From Sphingobacterium phlebotomi (GTDB lineage Bacteria > Bacteroidota > Bacteroidia > Sphingobacteriales > Sphingobacteriaceae), in NCBI RefSeq assembly GCF_008180195.1, contig NZ_VTAV01000002.1, positions 124,001 through 188,000 on the forward strand: a stretch of 64,000 nt of DNA, in the 5' to 3' direction. Below, piece after piece: positions 46,021 through 54,537 of the stretch. The translations under genes were made by a program, and so were the position numbers. How positions within the stretch are numbered: position 1 is the stretch's first letter; each line of letters begins with the position of its first letter. The notes beneath the pieces were generated by a model, which did not search any database, was not told the DNA's origin, and worked only from the letters and a program-made list of their open reading frames with translations.

Positions 46021-48858
46021 ATGAAGATATCCAGAAGAAATTTTGTCAGAATTGGTGCCTTAACACCTTTAGTGTACGGCTTTCCTTTTTCAACAAAAAG
46101 ACGGAATGCTGCGGAAGATTCTGTATCCGACTTATATAAAAATTTTCAAAATCCACCCGATGCAGCGAGACCCTTTGTCCGCTGGTGGTGGAATGGTGGA
46201 AGAGTTGTGGAAAAGGAACTGATACGTGAACTGGATGTCCTTAAAGAAATGGGAATTTCCGGTGTTGAAATTAATACCATTGCTTTTCCTAAATGGAATA
46301 GTCCGATGGATTATAAGGCCCTTCATTGGCTGACAGAAGAATGGCTGGAAGCATTAAGGACAACATTAATTGCTGCTAAAGACCGCGGAATAGCCTGTGA
46401 TATTATCGTAGGTTCGGGCTGGCCTTTTGGTGGCGAATTCCTTAAAGAGGATGAGCAGTTACAGTTACTTGCTCTCGGAACAAAGCATTTAAAGGGACCG
46501 CAGCAACTTATAATAAAGAAAGAAGAGCTATTAGCTGAAACAGCTTTTCTAATGAAACGTAAAACCGGATCCATGGAACTTTTTGGATTGAGGCTTTCAG
46601 CGGCACATCTCGACTCTTTTAGTCCGGGAATTAACCTCAATTCGCAAATAAAGAACTCGGATATCATTATTGATGTACCGGCTGGAGATCATATACTTTA
46701 CGCTGTTGCAAAATTAACAGGTTATTCATCTGTACAATACGGAGCACCTGGAGCATCGGGACCTGTTCTTAATCACTACAATAAAGCGGCCGTCCAACGT
46801 TACCTGGATAGAATGTCTGATGCGATCACCACCAGAATTGGTAATATAGGCGATCACTTCCGATCCATATTTGTAGATAGTCTGGAACTGCGTGGTTCAA
46901 ATTGGTGTGATGATATGCTGGAGCAATTTAAGCAACGAAGAGGATATTCGCTGGAGCCTTATTTGCCTTTTATTCTATTTAAATTAAGCACAAAAAACAC
47001 GCATACCGGCACGCAATCTATGGAGGACATCCTCTCCCTTTCTTCTCCAGCACAGGACGAAATTAACCGGGTGAGATACGATTTCGAAACAACACGTCTA
47101 GAACTCTTTAATGAACGGTTTTTTCAGACCTTTATAGACTGGTGCAAGAAAAATAAGGTTAAATCAAGAGTGCAGGCATATGGCCGCGAATATTACACGT
47201 TAGAATCAGCTATGCTGGTCGATATACCCGAATGTGAGACTTGGATTCGTGATGATGTAGGTGCCGATATGCCAGAGAACACCTTTAAAACCGGGAGAGC
47301 ATATCGTCCTGTTAATAAGTTCGTTTCTTCTGCGGCAAGACTAACCGGAAAACGTGTGATAAGTTGCGAGGAGATTACCAATACGGATCTCGTTTTTAAC
47401 GACACATTGGAAAGGATAAAAATAGTGGGCGATCAAAGCAATCTTTCGGGAGTTACGCATTCCATTTTGCACGGGTTCAATTATAGCCCTCCGGAAGCTC
47501 CTTTCCCGGGCTGGGTACGTTATGGGTCATTTTTTAGCGAAAAGAATACCTGGTGGCCATACTTGAAGACATGGCTCAACTACAAAGCTAGGTTATCTGC
47601 CGTTTTTCAAAACTCGGAAATGCAATCAGATATAGCCATCATGTTTCCATTAGCAGACATGTGGTCGGAAGTCGGTCTTCAATACCAGCAAGTTCCTCAA
47701 ATGGTATACCCAGAATATGCGAACAACATATGGGAATCTATCCATCAAAATGGGAGTGGGTGTGACTACATAAACGAAAACATTTTGCAAAAGTGCAGCT
47801 TTTCGGGCGGCGGACTTCATTACAATACAAGAAGCTATAAAACGCTATTAATGGCTGAGATGGAATCGATAGCCCCAGAAACCCCGACATTGCTTAGGAA
47901 ATTTGTAGCGGCAGGAGGGCAATTAATTTTTATCGGAAAAGAGCCTGTTAAGTCATTCGGGAAGCTGAATGCCAAAGATAGAGATCAAAAGGTGTATCTC
48001 GAAATTCAGTCTTTGAAAAAAGATTTCCCTCGTCATGTTACGTTCTATCCGGCTCCAAATGAAAAAATCATAGACTGGTATGCAAAGCTTCAGGCTAAAT
48101 ATAATCTCATACCTTTTGTTAAATTCGACAGACCTGTTTCTCATGTAAGTCAGGTACACTATAAAACCGATGAGGTAGATATTTTTTTTATTTGTAACTA
48201 TCACCTGGAAAAGGCACATAAATTTACCGCGACCTTTAATGTTAGAAATAAAACGGCCTGGCTTTGGAATCCTGAGACAGGTGAAAAATATCTATATCCG
48301 TATAATGACGCGAAGAATGTCCTTGAAATCAGTCTTGATCCTGCACAGTCCATTTTAATCGTTTTTTCCAATGATACCACGGGCGAGGAGTATTCTCTCC
48401 CACGAGTTGCAGACATGCAAGCCTACACCATTGAAGGGCCTTGGTATGTAACGCTCGAAAAAGTGTATGAACAGCCCGTTAAAACAGAGTTCCAGAAGTT
48501 AATCGATTTTAAAGAAGAGCCGAAGCTCCAGTCGTTCGGCGGTGTTATTTTTTATGAAAAACAAATCCATATTGATAACCCGGAGAATTACAAGTCGCTC
48601 GACCTTGGAAAGGTATTTGGCATATCGGAACTGGAGGTAAATGGCCAGCCGCTCGGATTCAGATGGTATGGAAAGCATTTTTACGATTTAAAAGAGGTGT
48701 TAAAATCAGGCAACAATACAATTAAAATAAAGGTTACTACGGTCTTGGGAAATTACGCTAAATCGTTGAAAGAGAATGCTATTGCTCAACAATGGACGAA
48801 TATCAAGCCACAGCCACTGTATTCTCTGGGACTTGTTGGACCTGTCAATCTGATGTAA
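46021..48858 (+). CDS. GH106-like glycoside hydrolase with Tat signal
   Basis: A 945-residue enzyme. The N-terminus MKISRRNFVRIGALTPLVYG is a twin-arginine signal (S-R-R-N-F-V), so it is exported folded. PFVRWWWNGG (51-60), LDVLKEMGISGVEINTIAFP and GSGWPFGGEFL match the Bacteroidota GH106-like family (alpha-L-rhamnosidase relatives). FVDSLELRGSNWCDDMLEQF (284-303) resembles their active-site block. Residues about 845-925 form a GH2-type sugar-binding sandwich (LDLGKVFGISELEVNGQPLG). Substrate is unknown; rhamnose is not assured because the family is broad. It follows the acetylesterase gene by 29 bp. Confidence 0.78.
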   Translation: MKISRRNFVRIGALTPLVYGFPFSTKRRNAAEDSVSDLYKNFQNPPDAARPFVRWWWNGGRVVEKELIRELDVLKEMGISGVEINTIAFPKWNSPMDYKALHWLTEEWLEALRTTLIAAKDRGIACDIIVGSGWPFGGEFLKEDEQLQLLALGTKHLKGPQQLIIKKEELLAETAFLMKRKTGSMELFGLRLSAAHLDSFSPGINLNSQIKNSDIIIDVPAGDHILYAVAKLTGYSSVQYGAPGASGPVLNHYNKAAVQRYLDRMSDAITTRIGNIGDHFRSIFVDSLELRGSNWCDDMLEQFKQRRGYSLEPYLPFILFKLSTKNTHTGTQSMEDILSLSSPAQDEINRVRYDFETTRLELFNERFFQTFIDWCKKNKVKSRVQAYGREYYTLESAMLVDIPECETWIRDDVGADMPENTFKTGRAYRPVNKFVSSAARLTGKRVISCEEITNTDLVFNDTLERIKIVGDQSNLSGVTHSILHGFNYSPPEAPFPGWVRYGSFFSEKNTWWPYLKTWLNYKARLSAVFQNSEMQSDIAIMFPLADMWSEVGLQYQQVPQMVYPEYANNIWESIHQNGSGCDYINENILQKCSFSGGGLHYNTRSYKTLLMAEMESIAPETPTLLRKFVAAGGQLIFIGKEPVKSFGKLNAKDRDQKVYLEIQSLKKDFPRHVTFYPAPNEKIIDWYAKLQAKYNLIPFVKFDRPVSHVSQVHYKTDEVDIFFICNYHLEKAHKFTATFNVRNKTAWLWNPETGEKYLYPYNDAKNVLEISLDPAQSILIVFSNDTTGEEYSLPRVADMQAYTIEGPWYVTLEKVYEQPVKTEFQKLIDFKEEPKLQSFGGVIFYEKQIHIDNPENYKSLDLGKVFGISELEVNGQPLGFRWYGKHFYDLKEVLKSGNNTIKIKVTTVLGNYAKSLKENAIAQQWTNIKPQPLYSLGLVGPVNLM

Positions 48859-48877
48859 ATACGATGTGCTTAAAACA

Positions 48878-50344
48878 ATGAGATTAATTAAAATCAATTA
48901 TATGTTAAAACGAAATAACCATGTTATGGGGATAAAATTAAACTATTTTCGTATGCTACCGGTTTGTATAGCGATCTTGTTTTTAGCAGTCTCTTGTAAA
49001 AGCAATGACGTTGACGATCCGAATAGCCCTATACCCCCTTCTGTAACATCCTTAACACCTTCTATAACATCGTTGTCCCCGAATGCCGGGACGGAAGGAA
49101 CAGAGGTGCTTATTCTTGGGGAAAATTTCGGTAACAATGGCGATAAGGTGGATGTTATTTTTGGTTTAAAGGTTGCAGAAATAACCAAAAGATCAAGCAC
49201 TGAGCTCACCGCTAAAGCCCCTTCGGGCTTCAATAATGTTGCCCTAAACGTGGTTGTATCCGTTAATAATAAGCGTTCGAATATAGAAACGTTTACATAT
49301 AACGATACTGCACCTCCCTTAATAACCACTACGACCACGACCTGTTTTTATGGTTCTACAGTTGTCATTAACGGGAATGACTTTAGCCCAAATATAGAAG
49401 ATAATATTGTTAAGTTTGGAACGATAGAGGCAACGGTTATGGTGGCGACGAAGACCTCCTTAACAGTGACTGCTCCTGATTTAGGTAGCGCGGCTACCGC
49501 AGATGTTACGGTTACTAAGTTCGATATGGTCTCGAATGCCAAGCGTATTGCTGTCGATATCGACCAAAATAAGATCGCAACCTATAACTGGATCACACAT
49601 ACGATAAAACCGGGGCTAACTTACAAAACAGGTGAGTTCGATTTGTTTGGAGCAACCCTGCGAAGGGTATATATATTGGATGTTACACTTAGTGAGGCCA
49701 ATACCTTAGGGATCGGTTTCTCACCAACCGAGATCAATACGGTGACCATGTGTAATAACGACAATGCTGTAGCCGGGGTGAATGCGGGGTATTTTCCATA
49801 TGGCAATTCAACCAACAAGGACCCCTATATTAGGATTGATGGTACTACCGTTCAGAATGGACACTTGGATGTCAGCCAACTCTATACAAATTCAGCGCTT
49901 CTCATACATAACAATGTGGCTACGGTGAAGAAATTTACGGAGAGCGGTAAGGATCTGAATTTAGTGGCTGCGGCCATCCCTGTTTCGGAGGCGGAGAACA
50001 TCATGGTGTGTGGCCCGATGCTGATTACTTCTGGTGTCATAGAAGCACTGGATATGTCGACTGGGCATAATAATTCGCAGACTGCAAGGACAGGGGTGGG
50101 CGTAACGGCAGATGGTAAACGTGTTTTTATGGTGGTTGTAGATACAGGGGGAGGTGTTACGGGTGTGACTACGCTACAGTTGGCGAAAATCTTGCAGGCC
50201 TTGGGTGCTATTAATGCCATGAACTTAGATGGTGGTGGTTCATCGACGATGTTTGTTAAGAATCAGGGAGACAATGGTCGTGTCAACTATCCTACTGGCG
50301 GCACATGGCAAAGACCCGTCAGGAGCGTGATTTATGTGAAGTAA
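48878..50344 (+). CDS. Phosphodiester glycosidase (NAGPA-type) lipoprotein with two IPT/TIG domains
   Basis: A lipoprotein of up to 488 residues; lipobox FLAVSC. Start is uncertain: in-frame ATGs at 48878, 48902 and 48926 are possible, and the last gives the most ordinary signal peptide. Two IPT/TIG Ig-like domains follow (ITSLSPNAGTEGTEVLILGENF and the next, to about residue 235). The C-terminal 250 residues are a phosphodiester glycosidase domain: VAGVNAGYFPYGNSTNKDPY, RTGVGVTADGKRVFMVVVD and INAMNLDGGGSSTMFVKN. Relatives remove GlcNAc from GlcNAc-1-phospho-6-mannose, so this one may cut a sugar-1-phosphodiester in the target glycan. Confidence 0.87.
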   Translation: MRLIKINYMLKRNNHVMGIKLNYFRMLPVCIAILFLAVSCKSNDVDDPNSPIPPSVTSLTPSITSLSPNAGTEGTEVLILGENFGNNGDKVDVIFGLKVAEITKRSSTELTAKAPSGFNNVALNVVVSVNNKRSNIETFTYNDTAPPLITTTTTTCFYGSTVVINGNDFSPNIEDNIVKFGTIEATVMVATKTSLTVTAPDLGSAATADVTVTKFDMVSNAKRIAVDIDQNKIATYNWITHTIKPGLTYKTGEFDLFGATLRRVYILDVTLSEANTLGIGFSPTEINTVTMCNNDNAVAGVNAGYFPYGNSTNKDPYIRIDGTTVQNGHLDVSQLYTNSALLIHNNVATVKKFTESGKDLNLVAAAIPVSEAENIMVCGPMLITSGVIEALDMSTGHNNSQTARTGVGVTADGKRVFMVVVDTGGGVTGVTTLQLAKILQALGAINAMNLDGGGSSTMFVKNQGDNGRVNYPTGGTWQRPVRSVIYVK

Positions 50345-50434
50345 TGAAATCCACGAATACATAAAGAAATGAATGAAAATTAATTTGTATTAATTAAAAT
50401 AACTAAGCACATATAACTACTAAAAGAACAATCA

Positions 50435-51259
50435 ATGAATCTTCTAAAAATTCCGTGCAGAACTCTGCTTTTTACTTTACTCATAGTCGTGTCCGTATTA
50501 AGTGCAAAACCAGATCAAAATCGCTACAGCTCGAACCCTGATCCGGATTCCATTGATTCAAATTTTCATCTGTATCTACTTATTGGTCAGTCAAATATGG
50601 CCGGTCGTGGTCTCTTGGACGTCGAATATAAGAACCTTTCTGATCCCAAGGTACTTATGCTCAATAAGGACAACGAATGGGTGATTGCGTCCCACCCGTT
50701 ACATTTCGACAAGCCTAAAATGGCTGCAGTAGGTCCCGGACTTACCTTTGGGATTGAAATGGCGAAAGCAAATCCGTCGGTTAAAATCGGTTTGATTCCC
50801 TGCGCTGTGGGTGGTACCGCTATAACGTCTTGGGTGCCCTCAGAAATGGATCCTGTGACAAAAAAACATCCCTACGATGACGCCGTCACCCGGTTAAATA
50901 CAGCAATGAAGAGCGGGGTAATAAAAGGAATCATCTGGCATCAGGGAGAAGCGAACAGTTCCCCTGAAAGGTCTTCCGATTATCTGGACAAGCTTGAATC
51001 GCTCATCGGACGCTTGCGAATAGTTGCCGGGGATGAGAATTTGCCTTTCGTAGCAGGCGAGCTCGGACGCTATCGCGACAATTATAAATTAGTAAATGAT
51101 AAGTTACAACTATTGCCCGGGATAGTCCCGAATACCGCGTTGGCCAGTTCTGATGGGCTGACACATAAAGGGGATAACACACATTTTGATGCAGCTTCGG
51201 CAACGGAACTTGGTAAACGATTTGCGGCTCAAATGATCCACCTGCAACAAAATAAATAA
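50435..51259 (+). CDS. SGNH carbohydrate acetylesterase (CE6/SASA type)
   Basis: A 274-residue secreted protein (hydrophobic signal to about residue 24). All four SGNH blocks are present: LYLLIGQSNMAGRG with nucleophile Ser53, CAVGGTAITSWVP, GIIWHQGEANSS and the catalytic Asp-His pair in GDNTHFDAAS. This is the PF03629-type acetylesterase family, whose members deacetylate xylan or sialic acid. It differs from the 468-residue esterase upstream, so the locus has two unrelated-length deacetylases. A 90 bp gap before it holds no recognisable promoter. Confidence 0.85.
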   Translation: MNLLKIPCRTLLFTLLIVVSVLSAKPDQNRYSSNPDPDSIDSNFHLYLLIGQSNMAGRGLLDVEYKNLSDPKVLMLNKDNEWVIASHPLHFDKPKMAAVGPGLTFGIEMAKANPSVKIGLIPCAVGGTAITSWVPSEMDPVTKKHPYDDAVTRLNTAMKSGVIKGIIWHQGEANSSPERSSDYLDKLESLIGRLRIVAGDENLPFVAGELGRYRDNYKLVNDKLQLLPGIVPNTALASSDGLTHKGDNTHFDAASATELGKRFAAQMIHLQQNK

Positions 51260-51291
51260 GAGAAGAAAATTATTTTAGTAAACATAGAGGG

Positions 51292-52764
51292 ATGAAAAAT
51301 CATAAATATATTATTTTGATTGTTTCCACAATGGCATTAGCCATAGGTGGTTGCACCGTAAACAAGAAGTTGAGCGAACATAAACAGAAACCCAATATCC
51401 TCTTTATCGCGGTAGACGATTTGCGCCCCGAGTTGGGCTGTTACGGTCATGAAACTGTGCAGAGCCCCAATATAGATAAACTGGCAAAAACAGGCGCTTT
51501 ATTCAACCGGGCCTACTGCCAACAAGCTGTATGTTCCCCTTCACGGACTTCTTTAATGACCGGAAGAAGACCGAATACAACAAAGGTTTGGGACTTAAGG
51601 ACGCATTTTCGCAACACTATTCCAGATGTAGTTACTCTGCCTCAATATTTTAAAAATAATGGTTATCATACGCAAAGTATTGGCAAAATATATCACGATC
51701 CTGCATCAGCACAGGATTCTCTTTCTTGGTCTGTACCAGAAATACTCGCCGTCACCACGAAACAAGGAAAATATCTTCTGCCTTCAAATCTTCAGAAAAA
51801 GTCGGCTAAAGCAGCAGCATCAGAGATTGCAGACGTGCCTGATAATGCTTACGTTGATGGGCAGGTCGCAAATCAAGCTTTAGAGGTTTTAAGAAAAATT
51901 AAAGATAAGCCCTTCTTTTTGGCGGTAGGATTCCGCCGCCCACATTTACCTTTTAGTGCACCAAAAAAGTATTGGGATATATATGATCGTGACAATATCA
52001 CCTTGCCTGTTGAGAAAAATACGCCAAGAAATATACCCTCCTATGCCAGACATAAAAATCAGGAACTTAGAGGTTACACCGACATAGGCGTCGATAATGT
52101 AATTACAGACGATAAAACGAGGGAATTATTACACGGTTATTATGCTGCAATTAGCTATACTGATGCCCAAATTGGAAAGGTGCTGGACGAGTTAGATCGT
52201 TTGAATTTAACAAAAAATACCATTATCGTATTGTGGAGTGATCATGGATTTCATTTGGGAGAGAAGGGGCTATGGGCAAAGTCAACAAATTATGAACTAG
52301 ACACCAGAGTTCCCTTAGTAATCGCTGCTCCTGGGAAAAAGCAAGGTATAATGTCTAACGGCCTAGTTGAATTGGTGGATTTATATCCAACTTTGGCTGA
52401 TCTGGCCGGCTTCCAAATTCCAGATAATCTTGAGGGAACTAGTTTAGTCCCTTTACTAACCAATCCCGACCAATCTTGGAAAAGTGCTGTATTTAGCCAG
52501 TTCCCCAGACCCTGGATATACAAAGGAATCCCGAATTTAATGGGTTATGCGATGAGAACAGATCGTTATCGTTACGTAGAATGGCGTGATTTTAAAACAG
52601 ATGAAATTAGCGCAATCGAACTATATGATCACCAAGTAGACCCTTCAGAACTAAATAATATAGCGGATCTGCCTTCGAATGCTATTTTGATTAACGAACT
52701 AAAACAAAAACTCCACGACGGCTGGTCTAAAGCTAAACCAAGCACGATTGCTCATAAGCACTGA
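51292..52764 (+). CDS. Type I sulfatase lipoprotein, iduronate-2-sulfatase-like
   Basis: A 490-residue lipoprotein (signal ending ALAIGGC). The formylglycine motif C-S-P-S-R is at 81-85, inside QQAVCSPSRTSLMTGRRP. Metal ligands are in FIAVDDLRPELGCYG (Asp42/43) and SDHGFHLGEKGLWAKSTNYE. Overall order resembles human iduronate-2-sulfatase (VVTLPQYFKNNGYHTQSIGKIYH). It needs an anaerobic or aerobic maturase encoded elsewhere to convert Cys81. In this locus it probably removes sulfate from a mucin-like or host glycan. Last gene of the first block, preceded by AGAGGG 4 bases before the start. Confidence 0.92.
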   Translation: MKNHKYIILIVSTMALAIGGCTVNKKLSEHKQKPNILFIAVDDLRPELGCYGHETVQSPNIDKLAKTGALFNRAYCQQAVCSPSRTSLMTGRRPNTTKVWDLRTHFRNTIPDVVTLPQYFKNNGYHTQSIGKIYHDPASAQDSLSWSVPEILAVTTKQGKYLLPSNLQKKSAKAAASEIADVPDNAYVDGQVANQALEVLRKIKDKPFFLAVGFRRPHLPFSAPKKYWDIYDRDNITLPVEKNTPRNIPSYARHKNQELRGYTDIGVDNVITDDKTRELLHGYYAAISYTDAQIGKVLDELDRLNLTKNTIIVLWSDHGFHLGEKGLWAKSTNYELDTRVPLVIAAPGKKQGIMSNGLVELVDLYPTLADLAGFQIPDNLEGTSLVPLLTNPDQSWKSAVFSQFPRPWIYKGIPNLMGYAMRTDRYRYVEWRDFKTDEISAIELYDHQVDPSELNNIADLPSNAILINELKQKLHDGWSKAKPSTIAHKH

Positions 52765-52809
52765 TTAAATATAAAAATATAATTTTCTAGGAATATCACA
52801 TTTTTTTAT

Positions 52810-52830
52810 TACTTTTATATGTACTACATA
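52810..52830 (+). promoter_or_regulatory. nanH promoter region with operator site 3
   Basis: TATGTACTACATA at 52818-52830 is a perfect 13-base palindrome and the third copy of the TGTA-(G/C)-TACA site. It abuts a near-consensus -7 element, TACTTTTA at 52810-52817. It lies in the 112 bp gap before nanH, so nanH-nanA-nanM-nanT probably form a separate unit under the same regulator. Confidence 0.65.
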
Positions 52831-52876
52831 AGTACTAGTTTTTAATGATTTATTTATAAACCTATTTCTAATTTTA

Positions 52877-54520
52877 ATGAAAGTTTTTAGAATATTAGCT
52901 GTTGCACTTTTGTTGTCGATGTGGACATTAGTAAGTACTGCACAAATCCAATTAGCGGTAAAAAACTATTGCCTTCCCATATTAGCCGATCAAGAAATTA
53001 ATGTGGTCAAAAGATTCCAAATTGATAGTAAAACGAAATCGGTACTATCAAAAGGTGAGATTGTTCTGGAATTGGATAAAAGGGCATCTGAAGTTATTGA
53101 AGAAATTGGTGTATGGTACACTGCAGATGATTCCACATTATTAAAGCAGAACAATGTAAAGAACTACACGGCTTTAAGAAAAGTGAAAGCCGAATCAGGT
53201 AAGAATAGCCTGTCTTTCCATACCAAATTAGGAAAAGGTACAAATTTCCTTTGGATAACGGTAAAGGTAAGACCGATCAAGCATATGGAACTCCCCTTTA
53301 TGCTTGAAATTGAGAAATTTCAAATAGACAAGCAACAATTGACGAATATAGATAGCATTAGGTCGTCCGTACATCGCTTGGGTGTAGCGGTAAGAAGACA
53401 CAAGCAGGAGGGAGTGCATACGAGTCGCATCCCGGGGATTCTTACAGCCAAAGATGGCTCCTTGATTTCTGTATATGACGCCCGGTACGAATCCGGCAGG
53501 GATTTACAGGGTCATATGGATATCGGTGTTTCAAGGAGTGAAGACAAAGGAAATACATGGTTACCTATAGAAATTGCTATTGACATGGGCGAATATGGAG
53601 GGTTGCCCCAAAAGTTCAACGGCGTTTCTGATCCCAATATTCTGTTGGACGAGAAAACCGGAGATATTTACGTAGCCGGATTATGGATGCATGGCGTAAT
53701 TGATGAAACCGGAACTTGGTATCCGGGTAAAAAAAATGATAAAGAAATTTGGAACCACCAATGGAAAACCAAGGGGTCGCAGCCTGGATTTGATATCAAG
53801 CAAACTTCCCAATTCTTGATGGTAAAAAGCCAGGATAATGGTAAAACTTGGTCGCAGCCAGTTAATCTGACAACAATGTGTAAAAGAGAAGAATGGTGGT
53901 TATGGGCTCCTGCTCCAGGTAGCGGTTTTACGATGAAGGATGGCACCCTCGTAATGCCAACGCAAGGAAGAGATAAAACCGGAAAGGCGTTTTCTAATAT
54001 TACCTATAGCAACGATCAGGGCAAGACGTGGACAACATCTAATCCGGCGCTGCCCCGCTCGACAACGGAATGTATGGCGGTAGAATTAGAAGACGGACAC
54101 ATTATGCTAAATATGCGCTCTAATTTCAACGCGACCAATAAAGGACCAGATAATGGGCGAGCCATAGCGACGACAGTCGATATGGGCAAAACATGGATTG
54201 AGCACCCCACTTCGCATAGTGCACTGATTGAGCCAACATGCATGGCTAGTATCCACAAACATCATTATACAGAGAACGGAACGTCTAAATCGATAATCGT
54301 TTTTTGTAATCCGGATTCCAAATACGACCGCGTCAATATCACGCTAAAAGTGAGCAAGGACAACGCCGACACATGGGAAAGGAAACTGTTGCTCGACGAA
54401 GGAAAAGGTAGGGGATACTCCTGCATTACTTCCGTCGATGAGCATACTGTTGGAGTTCTCTACGAAAGCAGTCAAGCTGACTTGGTATTTCAGCGTATCG
54501 CGCTAAAAGATTTGTTATAA
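52877..54520 (+). CDS. nanH: Exo-alpha-sialidase (GH33)
   Basis: A 547-residue secreted sialidase (signal to about Ala22). A beta-sandwich domain occupies about 25-165. The propeller begins at THTSRIPGILTAK: Arg184 of the RIP motif, with Arg414 (LNMRSN) and Arg485 (KYDRVN) completing the arginine triad. Asp209 (RDLQGHMD) is the probable acid, Glu398 (ECMAVELEDG) the base and Tyr514 (GRGYSC) the nucleophile. Asp boxes lie at 221-228, 318-325, 378-385 and 433-440. All catalytic positions appear intact, in contrast to the BNR lipoprotein at 42.6 kb. It heads the nanH-A-M-T unit and has its own operator. Confidence 0.93.
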   Translation: MKVFRILAVALLLSMWTLVSTAQIQLAVKNYCLPILADQEINVVKRFQIDSKTKSVLSKGEIVLELDKRASEVIEEIGVWYTADDSTLLKQNNVKNYTALRKVKAESGKNSLSFHTKLGKGTNFLWITVKVRPIKHMELPFMLEIEKFQIDKQQLTNIDSIRSSVHRLGVAVRRHKQEGVHTSRIPGILTAKDGSLISVYDARYESGRDLQGHMDIGVSRSEDKGNTWLPIEIAIDMGEYGGLPQKFNGVSDPNILLDEKTGDIYVAGLWMHGVIDETGTWYPGKKNDKEIWNHQWKTKGSQPGFDIKQTSQFLMVKSQDNGKTWSQPVNLTTMCKREEWWLWAPAPGSGFTMKDGTLVMPTQGRDKTGKAFSNITYSNDQGKTWTTSNPALPRSTTECMAVELEDGHIMLNMRSNFNATNKGPDNGRAIATTVDMGKTWIEHPTSHSALIEPTCMASIHKHHYTENGTSKSIIVFCNPDSKYDRVNITLKVSKDNADTWERKLLLDEGKGRGYSCITSVDEHTVGVLYESSQADLVFQRIALKDLL

Positions 54521-54537
54521 AATTATAAAACATAAAA

